64,000 nucleotides of DNA from WHSW01 sp963769945 (GTDB taxonomy: Bacteria; Actinomycetota; Thermoleophilia; Solirubrobacterales; 70-9), in the NCBI GenBank assembly GCA_963769945.1, contig CAVYOA010000022.1:1-64000 (forward strand), written 5' to 3'. Shown here piece by piece: positions 45,726 to 54,190 of the stretch. Within the stretch, counting starts at the first letter, position 1. Each line of letters opens with the position of its first letter. The translations under genes were made by a program, and so were the position numbers. Below the pieces are notes generated by a model. That model made no database searches and was not told the DNA's origin. It saw only the letters and a list, made by a program, of their open reading frames with translations.

Positions 45726-46746
45726 GATTTCGGTAACGCAATTGACCACCTCGATCCCGCAGGACTACACGAAGCGCCTCATGGTCGTCGGCGGCCGTGC
45801 CTCGATGGACCTCGCCGACAAGATCGCCTCGCGACTCGGCGTCGAGCTCGGCCAAGCCGACCTGCGCACCTTCGCCGACGGCGAGGTCTACTGCCGCTAC
45901 AAGGACTCGATCCGCGGGGCTGACGTCTTCTTGGTCCAGTCCACCGCCGCCAACGCGGTGGCCAAGATGACGCCCAACGACGCCTTGATGGAGCTGCTGG
46001 TGATGATCGACGCCGCCAAGGGGGCCTCGGCGCACCGCATCATCGCCGTGATGCCCTGGTACGGCTACTCGCGCCAGGACAAGAAGTCGGCCCCGCGCGA
46101 GCCGATCTCAGCCAGAGTCGTCGCGCAATGCCTCGAGGCCGTTGGCGTCGACCGCGTCCTCACCATGGACCTTCACTCGGGCCAGGTCCAGGGCTTCTTC
46201 TCCAAGCCCGTCGACCACATGACCGCGATGCCGATGCTGACGCAGTACTTCATCGATCAGGCGATGTCCGACGAGCTCGTGATCGTCTCGCCCGACGCCG
46301 GCCGGGTCAAGGTCGCGCGCAACTTCGCCCGCAAGGTCGGCGTGCACTGGGCGGTGATGGAGAAGGAGCGCCCGAGCCAGCAGGTTGCGGAGATCGGCTA
46401 CGTCGTCGGTGACGTCAAGGGAAAAACCGCCGTATTGGTCGATGACATGATCGACACCGCCGGCACCCTCACGGCCGCCGCCAGGACCGTGCTCGAGGAG
46501 GGAGCGGCGCGAGTCATCGCCTGCGCCACCCACGGCGTCTTCTCCGGGCCCGCCTTCGAACGGCTCGCCTACGAGAACTCGGGGATCGAGCGCATCGTCG
46601 TCACCGACACCGTCCCGCTTCGCCCCAACGCTCCCGACAACATCACCGTGCTCTCCGCAGCGCAGACGCTCGCCGACTCGATCCGCCGCATCTTCGCCGA
46701 CGACTCGGTCTCCGAGATCTTCGCGGGAGAGAACCAGCTGTTTTGA
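45706..46746 (+). CDS. prs: Ribose-phosphate pyrophosphokinase
   Basis: Makes PRPP from ribose-5-phosphate and ATP for nucleotide, His and Trp synthesis. The 346-aa protein has an N-terminal extension of about 20 residues, then LMVVGGRASMDLADKIASRLG, FADGEVYCRY, QSTAANAV, PWYGYSRQDKKSAPREPIS (ATP-binding loop), TMDLHSGQVQGFF, VIVSPDAGRVKVAR, and the PRPP loop VLVDDMIDTAGTL. ATG 45706 overlaps the glmU end by 20 nt, the common glmU-prs arrangement. The 3' end coincides with a hairpin. Confidence 0.95.
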   Translation: MTTTLDEISVTQLTTSIPQDYTKRLMVVGGRASMDLADKIASRLGVELGQADLRTFADGEVYCRYKDSIRGADVFLVQSTAANAVAKMTPNDALMELLVMIDAAKGASAHRIIAVMPWYGYSRQDKKSAPREPISARVVAQCLEAVGVDRVLTMDLHSGQVQGFFSKPVDHMTAMPMLTQYFIDQAMSDELVIVSPDAGRVKVARNFARKVGVHWAVMEKERPSQQVAEIGYVVGDVKGKTAVLVDDMIDTAGTLTAAARTVLEEGAARVIACATHGVFSGPAFERLAYENSGIERIVVTDTVPLRPNAPDNITVLSAAQTLADSIRRIFADDSVSEIFAGENQLF

Positions 46747-46838
46747 GAGCTGGTTCGGTCAAACGCGGTGCTTAGCACCGCGAGAAGCATGCAAGGCGGC
46801 GAAGCCGCCGGTGATTTGACCAGCTCTTTTAACCAGCT
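46732..46838 (+). terminator. Branched, mutually exclusive hairpin structure at the prs 3' end
   Basis: Hairpin 1 (46732-46755) pairs AACCAGCT with AGCTGGTT across the prs stop codon. Alternatively AGAGCT (46746-46751) and GGTCAAA (46757-46763) pair with TTTGACC-AGCTCT (46815-46827), enclosing two perfect hairpins, CGCGGTGC-TTA-GCACCGCG (46764-46782) and GGCGGC-GAA-GCCGCC (46795-46809), with TTTT following (46827-46830). A third AACCAGCT lies at 46831-46838. It probably ends prs transcription; the branching is unusual. Confidence 0.6.
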
Positions 46839-46846
46839 GTCTGGCG

Positions 46847-47299
46847 CTAACCGCCGGCGTCGGAGATGTGCCACACGCCGTCCTCCTCCAACAGCAGCAC
46901 GGTTCGCGGTTCGGCGCCTCGCTCCTGTGAGCGATAGCGGGTCTCGACTCGCGCCCGGTTGCCGCTGACGCTGACGTACTTCACCTGAACCGTGGAGCCG
47001 GCGAAGGCGGCGCTCAGGCGGTCGAGGATCTGTTCGCACTTGGGCAGCACGTCGATCTCCAGCTGCTGGGCCGTGTTCACTCGCAATGCCTGGCGCGCAT
47101 CGGTGGTGAGCAGGTCGCAGAACACCTGCGAGTCGCCGGCTGCCGCGGCCGCGAAGAAGCGCTCGACCGTCGTCTGCACCTCCTGCTCGCGCGTCGGCGG
47201 ATCATCGAACGGACCGGTGTCGGTGATCGCAAGCGCCGCGACACCGGCGACGACCGCCAACAGCAATGCGGCTATTCGGCGGCGGGCGACGTCGCTCAT
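46847..47299 (-). CDS. Membrane-anchored/secreted protein of unknown function
   Basis: A 150-aa protein. Start ATG 47299 is chosen since it gives a signal-anchor directly (SDVARRRIAALLLAVVAGVAALAI). The external part (EVQTTVERFFAAAAAGDSQVFCDLLT; VKYVSVSGNRARVETRYRS; TVLLLEEDGVWHISDAG) has the shape of a SnoaL/NTF2-like or DUF4878-type fold, with two Cys that may form a disulfide. No active site is evident. It converges with prs. Confidence 0.7.
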   Translation of the reverse strand: MSDVARRRIAALLLAVVAGVAALAITDTGPFDDPPTREQEVQTTVERFFAAAAAGDSQVFCDLLTTDARQALRVNTAQQLEIDVLPKCEQILDRLSAAFAGSTVQVKYVSVSGNRARVETRYRSQERGAEPRTVLLLEEDGVWHISDAGG

Positions 47300-47377
47300 G
47301 CGCGCACGGTAACGCCCGCGGCCGTCGCCGCAATACAGTTCGCCGATGCAGCGTCGCCCGATCGAGCTCAACCTCTA

Positions 47378-47654
47378 GTGGACGAGCGCACGCTCGCTTG
47401 GCTCGACCTCCTCGGCAGGGGACTGCTGTGGGGGGCAGTCGCCGTACTCGGCCTCGCCTTCATCGCCTCGATCGCGATCGTCACCTCCGACAGCATCGGC
47501 CTTTTTCAAGAGAACTTCGAGCGTCAGAGCCGCGGCGTCGTCGCCATCGGCGCCTTCGCCAGCGGGCTCGCGGCGAGCGGGGGTGATGGCTGGGCTCGGC
47601 GCTCTTGTGCGCCTCAAGGTCGCCGAGCGACGCGACGCGACAACGAAGAAGTAG
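47378..47654 (+). CDS. Small membrane protein of unknown function (one-base insertion near 3' end)
   Basis: GTG 47378 begins a 91-aa protein if one G in the run at 47579-47583 is removed. Two transmembrane helices are seen (GLLWGAVAVLGLAFIASIAIV; VAIGAFASGLAASGVMAGLGAL), then VRLKVAERRDATTKK and a stop at 47652-47654. As written the frame instead runs into the GDPD gene and creates a false fusion. Function is unknown. Confidence 0.65.
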
Positions 47655-47668
47655 CTCGGTCGTTCGCG

Positions 47669-48418
47669 ATGCTCAAGATCGGCCACAAGGGCGCCGACGC
47701 GATCGAGCCCGGAAACACACTCGAGAGCTTCGCGGTTGCGGCGGCATCCGGCGTCGACGTGATCGAGTTCGACGTCCTTCGGCCCCGATCGGACTTCCCG
47801 CCGGGCAGCGATTGGCGCCGCGCCGCCGCGGGCCCAGCCGCCGCTGGCGATGCGCTCATCATCGCCCACGACTGGGGCGCGGCCGCCCGGCGCAGCGAGC
47901 AGCTGACGCTGGATCAGGCACTCGACGCGTTCGCTCGCGCGCCCCTCGACGAAGTCCGTTTTGATCTCGACCTGAAGATGGCCGGCCGCGAGGACGAGGT
48001 CTTGGCGGCGCTCACCCAGCGCAACCTCACCGAGCGGGCGATGGTCTCGACGATGGAGATCACGAGCCTCGAATGGCTGCGCGAAGCGGCGCCGGACCTC
48101 GATCGCGGCTGGACCGTGCCCAAGGTGAGCAAGGACTGGTCGCGCAGCCGCGTCCTGCGCCCTCTCTACCTCGCCGGCTCAGCGACCTTTCGCGCCCGGC
48201 TGCCGCAGATCGTCGGCCGCCAAGCACCCGAGCTCGGGGCGTGGGCCGTCTGGGTGTTTCACGCCCTGATCACCCCGAAGCTGATCGATGCAGCTCACCG
48301 AGCCGGAGTCAAGGTCATCGCCTGGACTGTCGACGATCAAGCCCGAATCCAAGAGCTCCGAACCCTGGGGGTCGACGGAATCGTTTCAAACGATCCCGGG
48401 CTCTTGATCGACGACTAA
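47669..48418 (+). CDS. Glycerophosphodiester phosphodiesterase family protein
   Basis: TIM-barrel GDPD domain of 249 aa that hydrolyses glycerophosphodiesters or related phosphodiesters. ATG 47669 gives LKIGHKGADAIEPGNTLESF, with the first catalytic His and the EPGNT motif. IEFDVLRP holds the metal Glu/Asp pair, HDW the second His, FDLDLKMAG a further acidic pair, and VIAWTVDD the end of the barrel. No signal peptide, so it is likely cytosolic. The upstream in-frame extension belongs to the preceding gene. Stop codons overlap those of the convergent UbiB gene. Confidence 0.88.
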   Translation: MLKIGHKGADAIEPGNTLESFAVAAASGVDVIEFDVLRPRSDFPPGSDWRRAAAGPAAAGDALIIAHDWGAAARRSEQLTLDQALDAFARAPLDEVRFDLDLKMAGREDEVLAALTQRNLTERAMVSTMEITSLEWLREAAPDLDRGWTVPKVSKDWSRSRVLRPLYLAGSATFRARLPQIVGRQAPELGAWAVWVFHALITPKLIDAAHRAGVKVIAWTVDDQARIQELRTLGVDGIVSNDPGLLIDD

Positions 48419-49827
48419 ACAGCCTCGATCCCGGGAACTCGCGTGATTCCACGGGTCTCGAAATACTCCCACTCGGCAACCCCGAGCTCGGTGGCAGGTT
48501 CGTCGGCGTAAACCCACTCGCGCATGATCCGGTGCCAGTTTCGCTTCGCTGCGAGCTGAGCGAGCACCGCGATCAGGCCGGTCTCCATCCGCCTGCCCAT
48601 CAGCTCCTCGGCTGGCAGGCTCTCGCGGCGCATCAGCGAGTAGTACTCCGAGCGTGGATCGGACGCCGACTCGATGATCTTCATCACCCGGCGTGCCGAG
48701 ACCTCGTACTCGCCGTCCTCGATGTACCAGCCACCGACGAGCATGACGTGATCCATCAGGCGCTCGGCGTCGAGCTTCGACGGGTGCTTGACGAAGCCGA
48801 GGTCGTGAAGTGATTGGCGCAACGCCTCGGGGTCCTTGCGGATCGCCGCGTCGAGCGCTATCTGCTCTAGCTGGATCTGCTCGAGATCGAGCTTCTTGGT
48901 CATCCCGAAGTCGAGAAACGCGACCCGGCCATCCGCCATCAGCAGATAGTTGCCGGGGTGCGAATCGGCGTTGAAGTGCTGCAGGTGGTAGATCGACCCG
49001 AAGCAGAAGCGGAAGACGATCTCGCCGAAGCGACTGCGCTGCTCGTGGTCGAGCAGCTTGATCTCGTCGAACTGCGCCCCCTCGACGAACTCGGTGACCA
49101 GCACTCGCCGGCGCGACAGACGCGTGATCACATCTGGCACGTAGATGAACGGATGGCCGCGATAGCCGCGTGAGAACGAGCGCTGGTTCTGAGCCTCGAA
49201 CTCGTAGTCAAGCTCCTCGAGTACGCGCTCGCGAAGCTCCGAAGCCACGGCCTTGGCGTCGAGTCCCGGTGCCAGTCCCTTGGCCAAGCGCACCAGCATG
49301 CCCGCGTTTCGCATGTCCGACTCCAGCGCCTCGGCGACGCCCGGATACTGGATCTTGACGGCCACAGGCCGGCCGTCGATCAGCGTCGCACGATGTACCT
49401 GGCCGATCGACGCGGCGGCGAAGGCCTCGGTCTCGAACTCGGCGAAGTTCTCGGTCACGTCCTCGCCCAGCTCCTCCTCGAGCACCGCCGAGACACTCTC
49501 CCACGGCATCGGGGGCGCCGAGGTTCGCAGCTTGGCCAACTCCTCCTGGTACATCTCGGCGTACTCGGGCGGCAGGAACTCGGTGTCGATGAACGACGCG
49601 AGCTGGCCGATCTTCATCGCCGCTCCCTTCATCTCGCCGAGGGTGCGAACCATCTTCAGCGCGGTCTCGAGATGGCGGGCCTCGAGACGCTCCTCAGCCG
49701 CCTCATCGGATCGCGCAACACCCGCGGCTTTCGTGCCGGCGTACTTGGCGGCCTGGCTGCCGAGCGCGGTGCCGAGCTTGGCCGAGCGGCGGAGGCTGCC
49801 CTTCGGGATCTTCATCTCGTCGGACAC
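48415..49827 (-). CDS. ABC1/UbiB/AarF family atypical kinase
   Basis: A 470-aa ADCK/UbiB-type protein-kinase-like ATPase. The diagnostic KxGQ motif (GAAMKIGQLASFIDTEFLPPEY) is near residues 70-80, with the Ala-rich loop FAAASIGQVHRATL replacing the usual Gly loop, the Lys in VAVKIQYPG, the catalytic HFNADSHPGNYLL and FLDFGMTKK (DFG). It has no C-terminal transmembrane pair. Members support isoprenoid lipid or quinone handling. ATG 49827 is 60 nt from the divergent rplY. Confidence 0.9.
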   Translation of the reverse strand: MSDEMKIPKGSLRRSAKLGTALGSQAAKYAGTKAAGVARSDEAAEERLEARHLETALKMVRTLGEMKGAAMKIGQLASFIDTEFLPPEYAEMYQEELAKLRTSAPPMPWESVSAVLEEELGEDVTENFAEFETEAFAAASIGQVHRATLIDGRPVAVKIQYPGVAEALESDMRNAGMLVRLAKGLAPGLDAKAVASELRERVLEELDYEFEAQNQRSFSRGYRGHPFIYVPDVITRLSRRRVLVTEFVEGAQFDEIKLLDHEQRSRFGEIVFRFCFGSIYHLQHFNADSHPGNYLLMADGRVAFLDFGMTKKLDLEQIQLEQIALDAAIRKDPEALRQSLHDLGFVKHPSKLDAERLMDHVMLVGGWYIEDGEYEVSARRVMKIIESASDPRSEYYSLMRRESLPAEELMGRRMETGLIAVLAQLAAKRNWHRIMREWVYADEPATELGVAEWEYFETRGITRVPGIEAV

Positions 49828-49886
49828 GGGCGCAGGGTAGCCCCACGCGGCTTGCTCATGGGCACTTCTCTATCCTCAGCCGCCGC

Positions 49887-50609
49887 ATGGCCTCCGACCG
49901 CGAAACCCTGAAAGCTCAGCCGCGCAGCGATTTCGGCTCGCGCACGAGCCGGCGCCTGCGCCGCGACGGCTTCGTCCCCGGAGTCGTCTACGGCGGCGGT
50001 GACGAGGCGCGCCCGTTTCAAGCACAAGCTCGCGCGATCCGCGACGTGCTCGTTCACGGCGGCGCTCTGATCGACGTCGAGATCGAGGGCTCCGGCACGG
50101 TGCCCGTCGTGATCAAAGAGGAGCAGCGCGACCCCGTTCGCGGCGACCTCGTCCATCTCGATCTGCAAGAGGTCAAGCTCGACGTCAAGATCGAGGCCGA
50201 CGTTGCGATCGAGTTGCTCGGAACAGAGGACGCTCCCGGCGTCAAGGAGGGTGGAGTGCTCGAGCATGTCACCCACGAGGTCACGATCTCGGCGCTGCCG
50301 ACTGAGATTCCCGAAAGCATCGCCGCCGATGTCTCTGGGATGGAGATCGGCGACACACTTCAGCTCGAATCCCTGATCGCCCCCGAGGGCGTCGAGTTCG
50401 TCCTTGGCGAAGGCCAGAGCCTCGACGAGATCACGATCGCCACCCTCTCGCCGCCTCGGATCGAGGAGGAGCCCGAGCCCGAGCTCGAGGAAGAGGCCGA
50501 GCTTGTCGGCGAGGAGGGCGAGGAGGCCGAGGACGGCGAGGCCGAAGGCGACGACGAGGCGGGCGGCGACTCCGGCGGCGACTCGGGCGACTCCGACGAC
50601 GGGGAGTAG
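49887..50609 (+). CDS. rplY: 50S ribosomal protein L25 (general stress protein CTC type)
   Basis: Binds 5S rRNA in the large subunit. The 240-aa long form has the N-terminal L25 barrel (about 1-95, LKAQPRSDFGSRTSRRLRRDGFVPGVVYG) and the C-terminal TL5/CTC domain (about 95-185, DVAIELLGTEDAPGVKEGGVLEHV). It ends with about 50 mostly acidic residues plus Gly/Ser, a low-complexity tail. It lies 10 nt upstream of pth, the conserved order. Confidence 0.94.
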   Translation: MASDRETLKAQPRSDFGSRTSRRLRRDGFVPGVVYGGGDEARPFQAQARAIRDVLVHGGALIDVEIEGSGTVPVVIKEEQRDPVRGDLVHLDLQEVKLDVKIEADVAIELLGTEDAPGVKEGGVLEHVTHEVTISALPTEIPESIAADVSGMEIGDTLQLESLIAPEGVEFVLGEGQSLDEITIATLSPPRIEEEPEPELEEEAELVGEEGEEAEDGEAEGDDEAGGDSGGDSGDSDDGE

Positions 50610-50619
50610 CGTCCTGCGC

Positions 50620-51270
50620 TTGTTCGGCCGGCGCCGGGGCGCTGATGCCGGCGCCTCAACTGCCTCCGCTGAAGGCGAGGGCTCGTCCGGCAGGATCCTC
50701 GTTGTTGGCCTCGGCAACCCGGGAAGTCGCTACGCCGCGACGCGGCACAACATCGGCTTCGAGGTCGCGGCCGAGCTCTCGCGCCGCTGGCAGCTGCCGA
50801 AGGCCAAGCAGCGCTTCAAGGGCGAGATCGCCGAGGGGCGCACGCGCCCGGGCGGGCCGCGGGTGGCTGTGCTCTTGCCGCAGACCTACATGAACGAATC
50901 GGGGAGCTCGGCGGGGCCAGCGCGTGGCTCGCTCAAGGTGCCGCTCGAGGAGGTCGTCGTCATTCACGACGAGATCGACCTCCCGTTTGGCGAGATCAAG
51001 GTCAAGCTTGGCGGCGGCGCGGCCGGTCACAACGGGCTCAAGAGCCTCAAGCAGGGCTTCGGCGACACCGATTTTTGGCGCGTGCGTGTCGGGGTTGGGC
51101 GTCCGGACACGACGGATCCCGAGATCGTTTCCGCCCACGTCCTCGGTCGTTTCTCGGAGCCGCCCGAGGAAGTACGGGGGCTGATCGAAGCCGCGGTCGC
51201 GGAGGCCGAGCGGCTGGTCGAGCGGATCGCGGCCGAGGAAGAAGATCCGCTCGGCGAGGTGATGTCATGA
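50620..51270 (+). CDS. pth: Peptidyl-tRNA hydrolase
   Basis: Releases tRNA from stalled peptidyl-tRNA. Core of about 190 aa: VVGLGNPGSRYAATRHNIGF with the catalytic His, LLPQTYMNESG, VIHDEIDLPFGEIKVKLGGG with the catalytic Asp, GHNGLKSL, RVRVGVGRP and HVLGRF. No ATG precedes the core; TTG 50620 is the best start candidate, giving 216 aa with about 25 extra N-terminal residues (FGRRRGADAG...). The stop overlaps the following crotonase start (ATGA). Confidence 0.92.
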   Translation: MFGRRRGADAGASTASAEGEGSSGRILVVGLGNPGSRYAATRHNIGFEVAAELSRRWQLPKAKQRFKGEIAEGRTRPGGPRVAVLLPQTYMNESGSSAGPARGSLKVPLEEVVVIHDEIDLPFGEIKVKLGGGAAGHNGLKSLKQGFGDTDFWRVRVGVGRPDTTDPEIVSAHVLGRFSEPPEEVRGLIEAAVAEAERLVERIAAEEEDPLGEVMS

Positions 51271-51986
51271 GCGTGACCAGCTACGAGCCCTCCGACGACG
51301 GGGTTGCCCTGATCCGCCTCGAGCGCGCCGAGGTCCGAAACGCGCTCAACACGGCGATGCTGGACGAGATCCTCGGTCACCTGGCGAGCGCGCGCGAGGA
51401 CGAGCAGGTGCGGGCCTTGGTGATTTCCTCGAACGACCACATGGGCCTCTCCGCCGGCGCCGACACGCGTGAGCAGCTTGACGAGCAGGGGCGCATCCAC
51501 CGCATGGAGCTGTTCGCACAGGTTTACGACGAGCTCGTCAGCTTCCCCAAGCCGACGGTTGCAGCCTGCCACGGGGCCTGCGTCGGCGGCGGCGCCGAGA
51601 TCGCCGTGGCCTGTGATCTGCGCGTCGGCGGTTCCAACCTGCGCCTGCGCTTTCCGGGCGCCGCGCTCGGCGTCCCCGTCGGACCGGCCCGCCTGGTCAC
51701 GCTCTGCGGCCTCTCCGTCGCCAAGTACCTGCTGCTGAGCTCGAAGGAGGTGGCCGCCGACGAGGCACACCGCTGGGGCCTCGTGCACAAGATCGTGCCG
51801 GCGCCACGCACAGAAGATGCGGCGCTTCAGCTCGCCGCTCATGTCGCGACTCACCCGCCTCAGGCAGTGGCCCGGCTGAAGCGCATGCTGCACGAGTGGG
51901 ACGACGTCGAGGGACGCTCGCGCGTCGAGGGCGAGGGCCAGGTCGAGTGGCAGCGCACCGGGCCGGGGTTGCCGCACCGCAGCTGA
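51267..51986 (+). CDS. Enoyl-CoA hydratase/isomerase family (crotonase) protein
   Basis: A 239-aa crotonase-fold protein. ATG 51267 overlaps the pth stop. Oxyanion-hole blocks LSAGADTREQL and HGACVGGGAEIAVACDLRVGG are clear; FPGAALGVPVGPARLVTLCG follows where catalytic Glu residues usually lie, and no Glu is visible at those positions, so hydratase activity is doubtful. It is a paralogue in fold, not a close copy, of the 5.2-kb crotonase. Substrate unknown. Confidence 0.85.
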   Translation: MSVTSYEPSDDGVALIRLERAEVRNALNTAMLDEILGHLASAREDEQVRALVISSNDHMGLSAGADTREQLDEQGRIHRMELFAQVYDELVSFPKPTVAACHGACVGGGAEIAVACDLRVGGSNLRLRFPGAALGVPVGPARLVTLCGLSVAKYLLLSSKEVAADEAHRWGLVHKIVPAPRTEDAALQLAAHVATHPPQAVARLKRMLHEWDDVEGRSRVEGEGQVEWQRTGPGLPHRS

Positions 51987-51991
51987 GAGGT

Positions 51992-54136
51992 CTACGGCGC
52001 CTGCGGGCTCTCGGCGTTGAGCTCGTCGACGACCGCGAAGACGTCGCCCTGCAGGTAGAAGTCGACCGCGATCAGGCCCGGAAGCAGCCCGCGCCGGGCC
52101 TCGCATTCTGCGACGCGGGCGCGCAGGGCCTCGGGAGTGTTGACCTTGGCGGCGTTGGAGGGCCGCGGCGCCGGGGATGTGTCGATCCAATGGTTGATCA
52201 AGAACAGCGAAGCACGGGCCGGCCCGCGATTGGGCTCACAGCTGGCGGCGAGCAAATCGGGATCGGTGAGCTGAGCCGGGCGTTCGAACGAGAACGGGGT
52301 CTCCTGGACGAGTGACCCGTAGGCGAGGTGGTACCAGGGAATTGCGTTGCCGCCATCGTCGTTTTCGGCAAGCATCAAGATGCGCCCGCCGCTGTCGATC
52401 ATCTCCTGCAGCGTGGGCCAGGGCGGCCCCACAGGCCCGTCGTAGACGTAAGCGCGTAGGCCGCTCGACTCGACCAGCGCCGCGATCTCGGTCGGCTTCA
52501 CGTAGTCCTCGATCACGATCACGAGCACCTCGCTCGGGTTGGCTGCAAGGAAGTCGCGAATCTGCTTGAACGCCGCCGACGCCCTGATCGCCCCCGGCTC
52601 GCAGAAGCCGTGGCAGAGGTAGATCTCACGCTCGCCCACCGTCTCGGAGTTGACGATGCGATCGCGAATTCGCAGTGCGGCATCGAGCGTGTCCGTGCCA
52701 ACCTCGTCCTCTAGCGCCTTGCGCTCGCCTTCAGTCTTTCCCGAGAAATCCGTCTTCACGGTTCCGTCCTCGGTCTCGATCCCGTAGTGAGCATCGATCA
52801 GCAGTCCATGGATGCCATCTCGCAGCTGGTCGGGCAGGCCCTTTTCCTGCTGGGCGAAGAGCCAGCCGGGATTGGTCGCGGCCGACATCGAGTTGTGCGT
52901 CGAGGCGAAGGCGACCTCGTCGAGGGGCCGGTCACACAGCTGCTTCGAGCCGTTGCATCCCTCGCTCACGATCGCCAGCGAAGTTGCCGAGATTCCCCCG
53001 ACGCCGATCAGCGCGACCCCGGCGACGACGATCGCAACGGCGCCGATTGCGGCGGCGACCAGAGTCGCTCGGCCGCGCCTGCGGTCGGCGGCGGCGAACT
53101 CGGAGTCCGAGATCGTCAGCCGCATCAGCTCGGCCACGCCCGCATAGGCGACGTAGAGGCCGATCAGGATGGCGACGAGCTCGACGAACTCATCGCGGGC
53201 GACGATGATCGCCGCGCCGACGACGATCAGCAGCAGCGCGCGGACGAAGCGCATGCGCGGGCGCTCGGGAACCGTGCTCACCGCGGCCCAGCCACGGGCG
53301 ACCTGAGCGCCGACATCGACAGGACGAAGCATCGACGACGCAGCCGCCGCCAGCACCGCGCCGCAGGCTGCGAACAGGATCAGCGCCGTGCCGAGGTCGC
53401 TCAGATATGCGTCCCAGATCGCCGAGACAGCGTCGCGTGCGCCCTGGTCGTCGACCGCGGTGAGCACGATTGCCTTCGCGGCACGCAGGCCGACCAGCGC
53501 CAATGCCGCGCCAAGCGCGATCGAGACCCCCAAGGTGACGACCGCGCGCCGGGAGTCGGCCGCGATCCGCGCCGCCGAGAAGGCCGCGGCGAGGCCGATC
53601 AACAAGAACAGCAGGGGCAACCATTTCACCGCCTCCGTGAGGCGGACCAGGCCCAACAGCGCGGCGGGCGGGTCGGCGTCGAGAACCGTCGTGTCGGAGC
53701 CCGCCGGGATCTCCTTTGCCAGCTTCGGCTGCACGGCTGCGAGCGTGCCGCGGATCGTCGTGCCGATATCGACGAGCGTCAGCGTCAGCGTGTTCACGTC
53801 CTGCTCGAACACCGCGCGGTGCAGGTCGCGCACGGCGCTGCGAAACAGCCCCTGAAAAGCGCTTTGCCCCGCGATCCCCGAGACGACGCCCTCGATCACC
53901 GGTTGCACGGCCACCAGGTCGGGCTTCGCGGCGACGAGGCGCTCCGCGGTGCGCTTGGCGATCTCCGCACGAACGTCCTCGTCGTCGAGCGCCGCGGTGG
54001 CGCGCTCGGCGAACTGCTCGGAGTCGGCGATCGCCCGCAGCGAGTAGCCGCCGGCAAGTGCGGCGAGAAATGCGGCGGCCGCGAGGATCGCCAGGGCCGA
54101 GGCCGCGATCCGACGCCTGCCCTGCGAAGCGTTCAT
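51992..54136 (-). CDS. Polytopic membrane protein with C-terminal PLC-like phosphodiesterase domain
   Basis: A 714-aa protein. An N-terminal signal anchor (about 10-30) precedes an external helical segment. Then come about six transmembrane helices (about 175-390, such as WLPLLFLLIGLAAAF, AVVTLGVSIALGAALALVG, LGTALILFAACGAVLAAAA, LVAAAIGAVAIVVAGVALIG). Residues about 410-700 resemble the PI-PLC X/PLC-like TIM barrel: EVAFASTHNSMSA with the catalytic-type His, LLIDAHYGIE, YLCHGFCEPGA, LVIVIEDYV and FLINHWID. The domain should face outside. The substrate is probably a phospholipid or GPI-like headgroup; this is inferred. It is convergent with the crotonase gene. Confidence 0.82.
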   Translation of the reverse strand: MNASQGRRRIAASALAILAAAAFLAALAGGYSLRAIADSEQFAERATAALDDEDVRAEIAKRTAERLVAAKPDLVAVQPVIEGVVSGIAGQSAFQGLFRSAVRDLHRAVFEQDVNTLTLTLVDIGTTIRGTLAAVQPKLAKEIPAGSDTTVLDADPPAALLGLVRLTEAVKWLPLLFLLIGLAAAFSAARIAADSRRAVVTLGVSIALGAALALVGLRAAKAIVLTAVDDQGARDAVSAIWDAYLSDLGTALILFAACGAVLAAAASSMLRPVDVGAQVARGWAAVSTVPERPRMRFVRALLLIVVGAAIIVARDEFVELVAILIGLYVAYAGVAELMRLTISDSEFAAADRRRGRATLVAAAIGAVAIVVAGVALIGVGGISATSLAIVSEGCNGSKQLCDRPLDEVAFASTHNSMSAATNPGWLFAQQEKGLPDQLRDGIHGLLIDAHYGIETEDGTVKTDFSGKTEGERKALEDEVGTDTLDAALRIRDRIVNSETVGEREIYLCHGFCEPGAIRASAAFKQIRDFLAANPSEVLVIVIEDYVKPTEIAALVESSGLRAYVYDGPVGPPWPTLQEMIDSGGRILMLAENDDGGNAIPWYHLAYGSLVQETPFSFERPAQLTDPDLLAASCEPNRGPARASLFLINHWIDTSPAPRPSNAAKVNTPEALRARVAECEARRGLLPGLIAVDFYLQGDVFAVVDELNAESPQAP

Positions 54137-54190
54137 GCCCGGTTGAGACTAACCCCGCGCAGGACGGCTCGGGACTCCGGCTAACCTCGG

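Noticed and set aside
47378..48418. A single 346-aa membrane-GDPD fusion
   Set aside because: The join depends on an extra G at 47579-47583; removing it restores a normal stop for the small membrane protein, and the GDPD has its own ATG at 47669.
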